From NCBI GenBank assembly GCA_018399855.1, contig JAGYNX010000119.1, positions 1 through 6,203 of the forward strand: a stretch of 6,203 nt of DNA. Direction: 5' to 3'. The position numbers and the translations under genes were made by a program. This DNA is from Spirochaetota bacterium (lineage in GTDB: Bacteria > Spirochaetota > UBA4802 > UB4802). This document shows, one piece after another, positions 5,960-6,203 of this stretch (positions are counted from its first letter, which is position 1; each line of letters starts with the position of its first letter). Below the pieces are notes generated by a model. That model had not been told where the DNA came from, searched no databases, and was given only the letters and a program-made list of their open reading frames with translations.

Positions 5960-6203
5960 ATGTTAACAACATACGATCTCTTCAATGATGTACTTTCAAT
6001 GAGAAACATGGTGGACAGGTTTTTTACGGATACACCGTCAAAACGCAGGGGAGCCGATTATCCCTACGTAAATATTTACGAGAAGGATGACACGGTTGAA
6101 GTACGAATGATAGCTCCCGGCGTGAAAGTAGAAAATGTGGATCTTCAGTTAAGGGACAACGCCTTGACCGTATCCCTGAAGAAAGAAGACTACCACGAGG
6201 ATC
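5960..6203 (+). CDS. Second Hsp20 family small heat-shock protein (partial)
   Basis: The first 81 residues are visible and the frame runs off the right edge. After a short N-terminal arm (MLTTYDLFNDVLSMRNMVDRFF) the alpha-crystallin domain begins at about DYPYVNIYEKDDTVEVRMIAPGV (33-55), followed by VDLQLRDNALTVSLKKED (60-77). These align with the matching strands of the upstream Hsp20 without large gaps, but many residues differ, so the two are diverged paralogues, not a recent duplication. The usual glycine after the LT-x-S strand (SGEKK in the first protein) is replaced by leucine (SLKKE). AGGAGG (5948-5953) lies six bases before the ATG. The gap to the first gene is only 21 bases and contains no terminator or second CIRCE, so both should be induced from the same HrcA-controlled promoter. 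The pair may form mixed oligomers or divide client binding; this is inference. Confidence 0.92.
   Translation, partial: MLTTYDLFNDVLSMRNMVDRFFTDTPSKRRGADYPYVNIYEKDDTVEVRMIAPGVKVENVDLQLRDNALTVSLKKEDYHED

Overview
The window is bacterial, with a GC content that looks like the mid-40s by eye. It holds two back-to-back transcription units separated by about 340 bases. The leftward (minus-strand) unit is a chemotaxis-type signalling cluster. The rightward (plus-strand) unit encodes two small heat-shock proteins. The receptor with an extracytoplasmic double-Cache domain, the HrcA/CIRCE heat-shock control and a receptor tip of the AFNAELEAS type fit a Gram-negative or spirochaete/deltaproteobacterium-like organism. 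This placement rests on family resemblance only and is weak.

The minus-strand unit reads from about 5139 down to 1 and continues past the left edge. It contains, in order: (1) a methyl-accepting receptor with six membrane segments and no sizeable external domain (5139-3406); (2) a second receptor with a classical layout of TM, double Cache, TM, HAMP and signalling domain (3380-1347); (3) a recognisable CheW adaptor (1354-848); (4) a strongly diverged CheW-like protein (861-337); and (5) the receiver domain of a response regulator, most likely CheB, cut by the window edge (340-1). The gap between the receptors is 25 bases and the last four genes overlap by 8, 14 and 4 bases, so the five are almost certainly co-transcribed and translationally coupled. 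The two receptors have closely similar cytoplasmic rods of identical spacing and an identical 15-residue stretch at the hairpin tip, but unrelated sensor halves. Both could therefore feed the same CheW/kinase array. No CheA or CheR is visible; they would have to lie beyond position 1 or elsewhere.

The intergenic region (5140-5482) contains a clear sigma70-type promoter (5379-5407) and a perfect CIRCE operator (5423-5449). These drive two tandem Hsp20 genes (5483-5938, complete; 5960-6203, cut at the right edge). The leftward half is AT-rich, carries three copies of the hexamer AATACT and has only a weak candidate promoter for the receptor operon.

The most interesting points are the six-TM receptor, the shared non-canonical tip of the two receptors, the degenerate second CheW with a nine-A tract in its coding sequence, and a compact HrcA-controlled Hsp20 pair divergent from a chemosensory operon.
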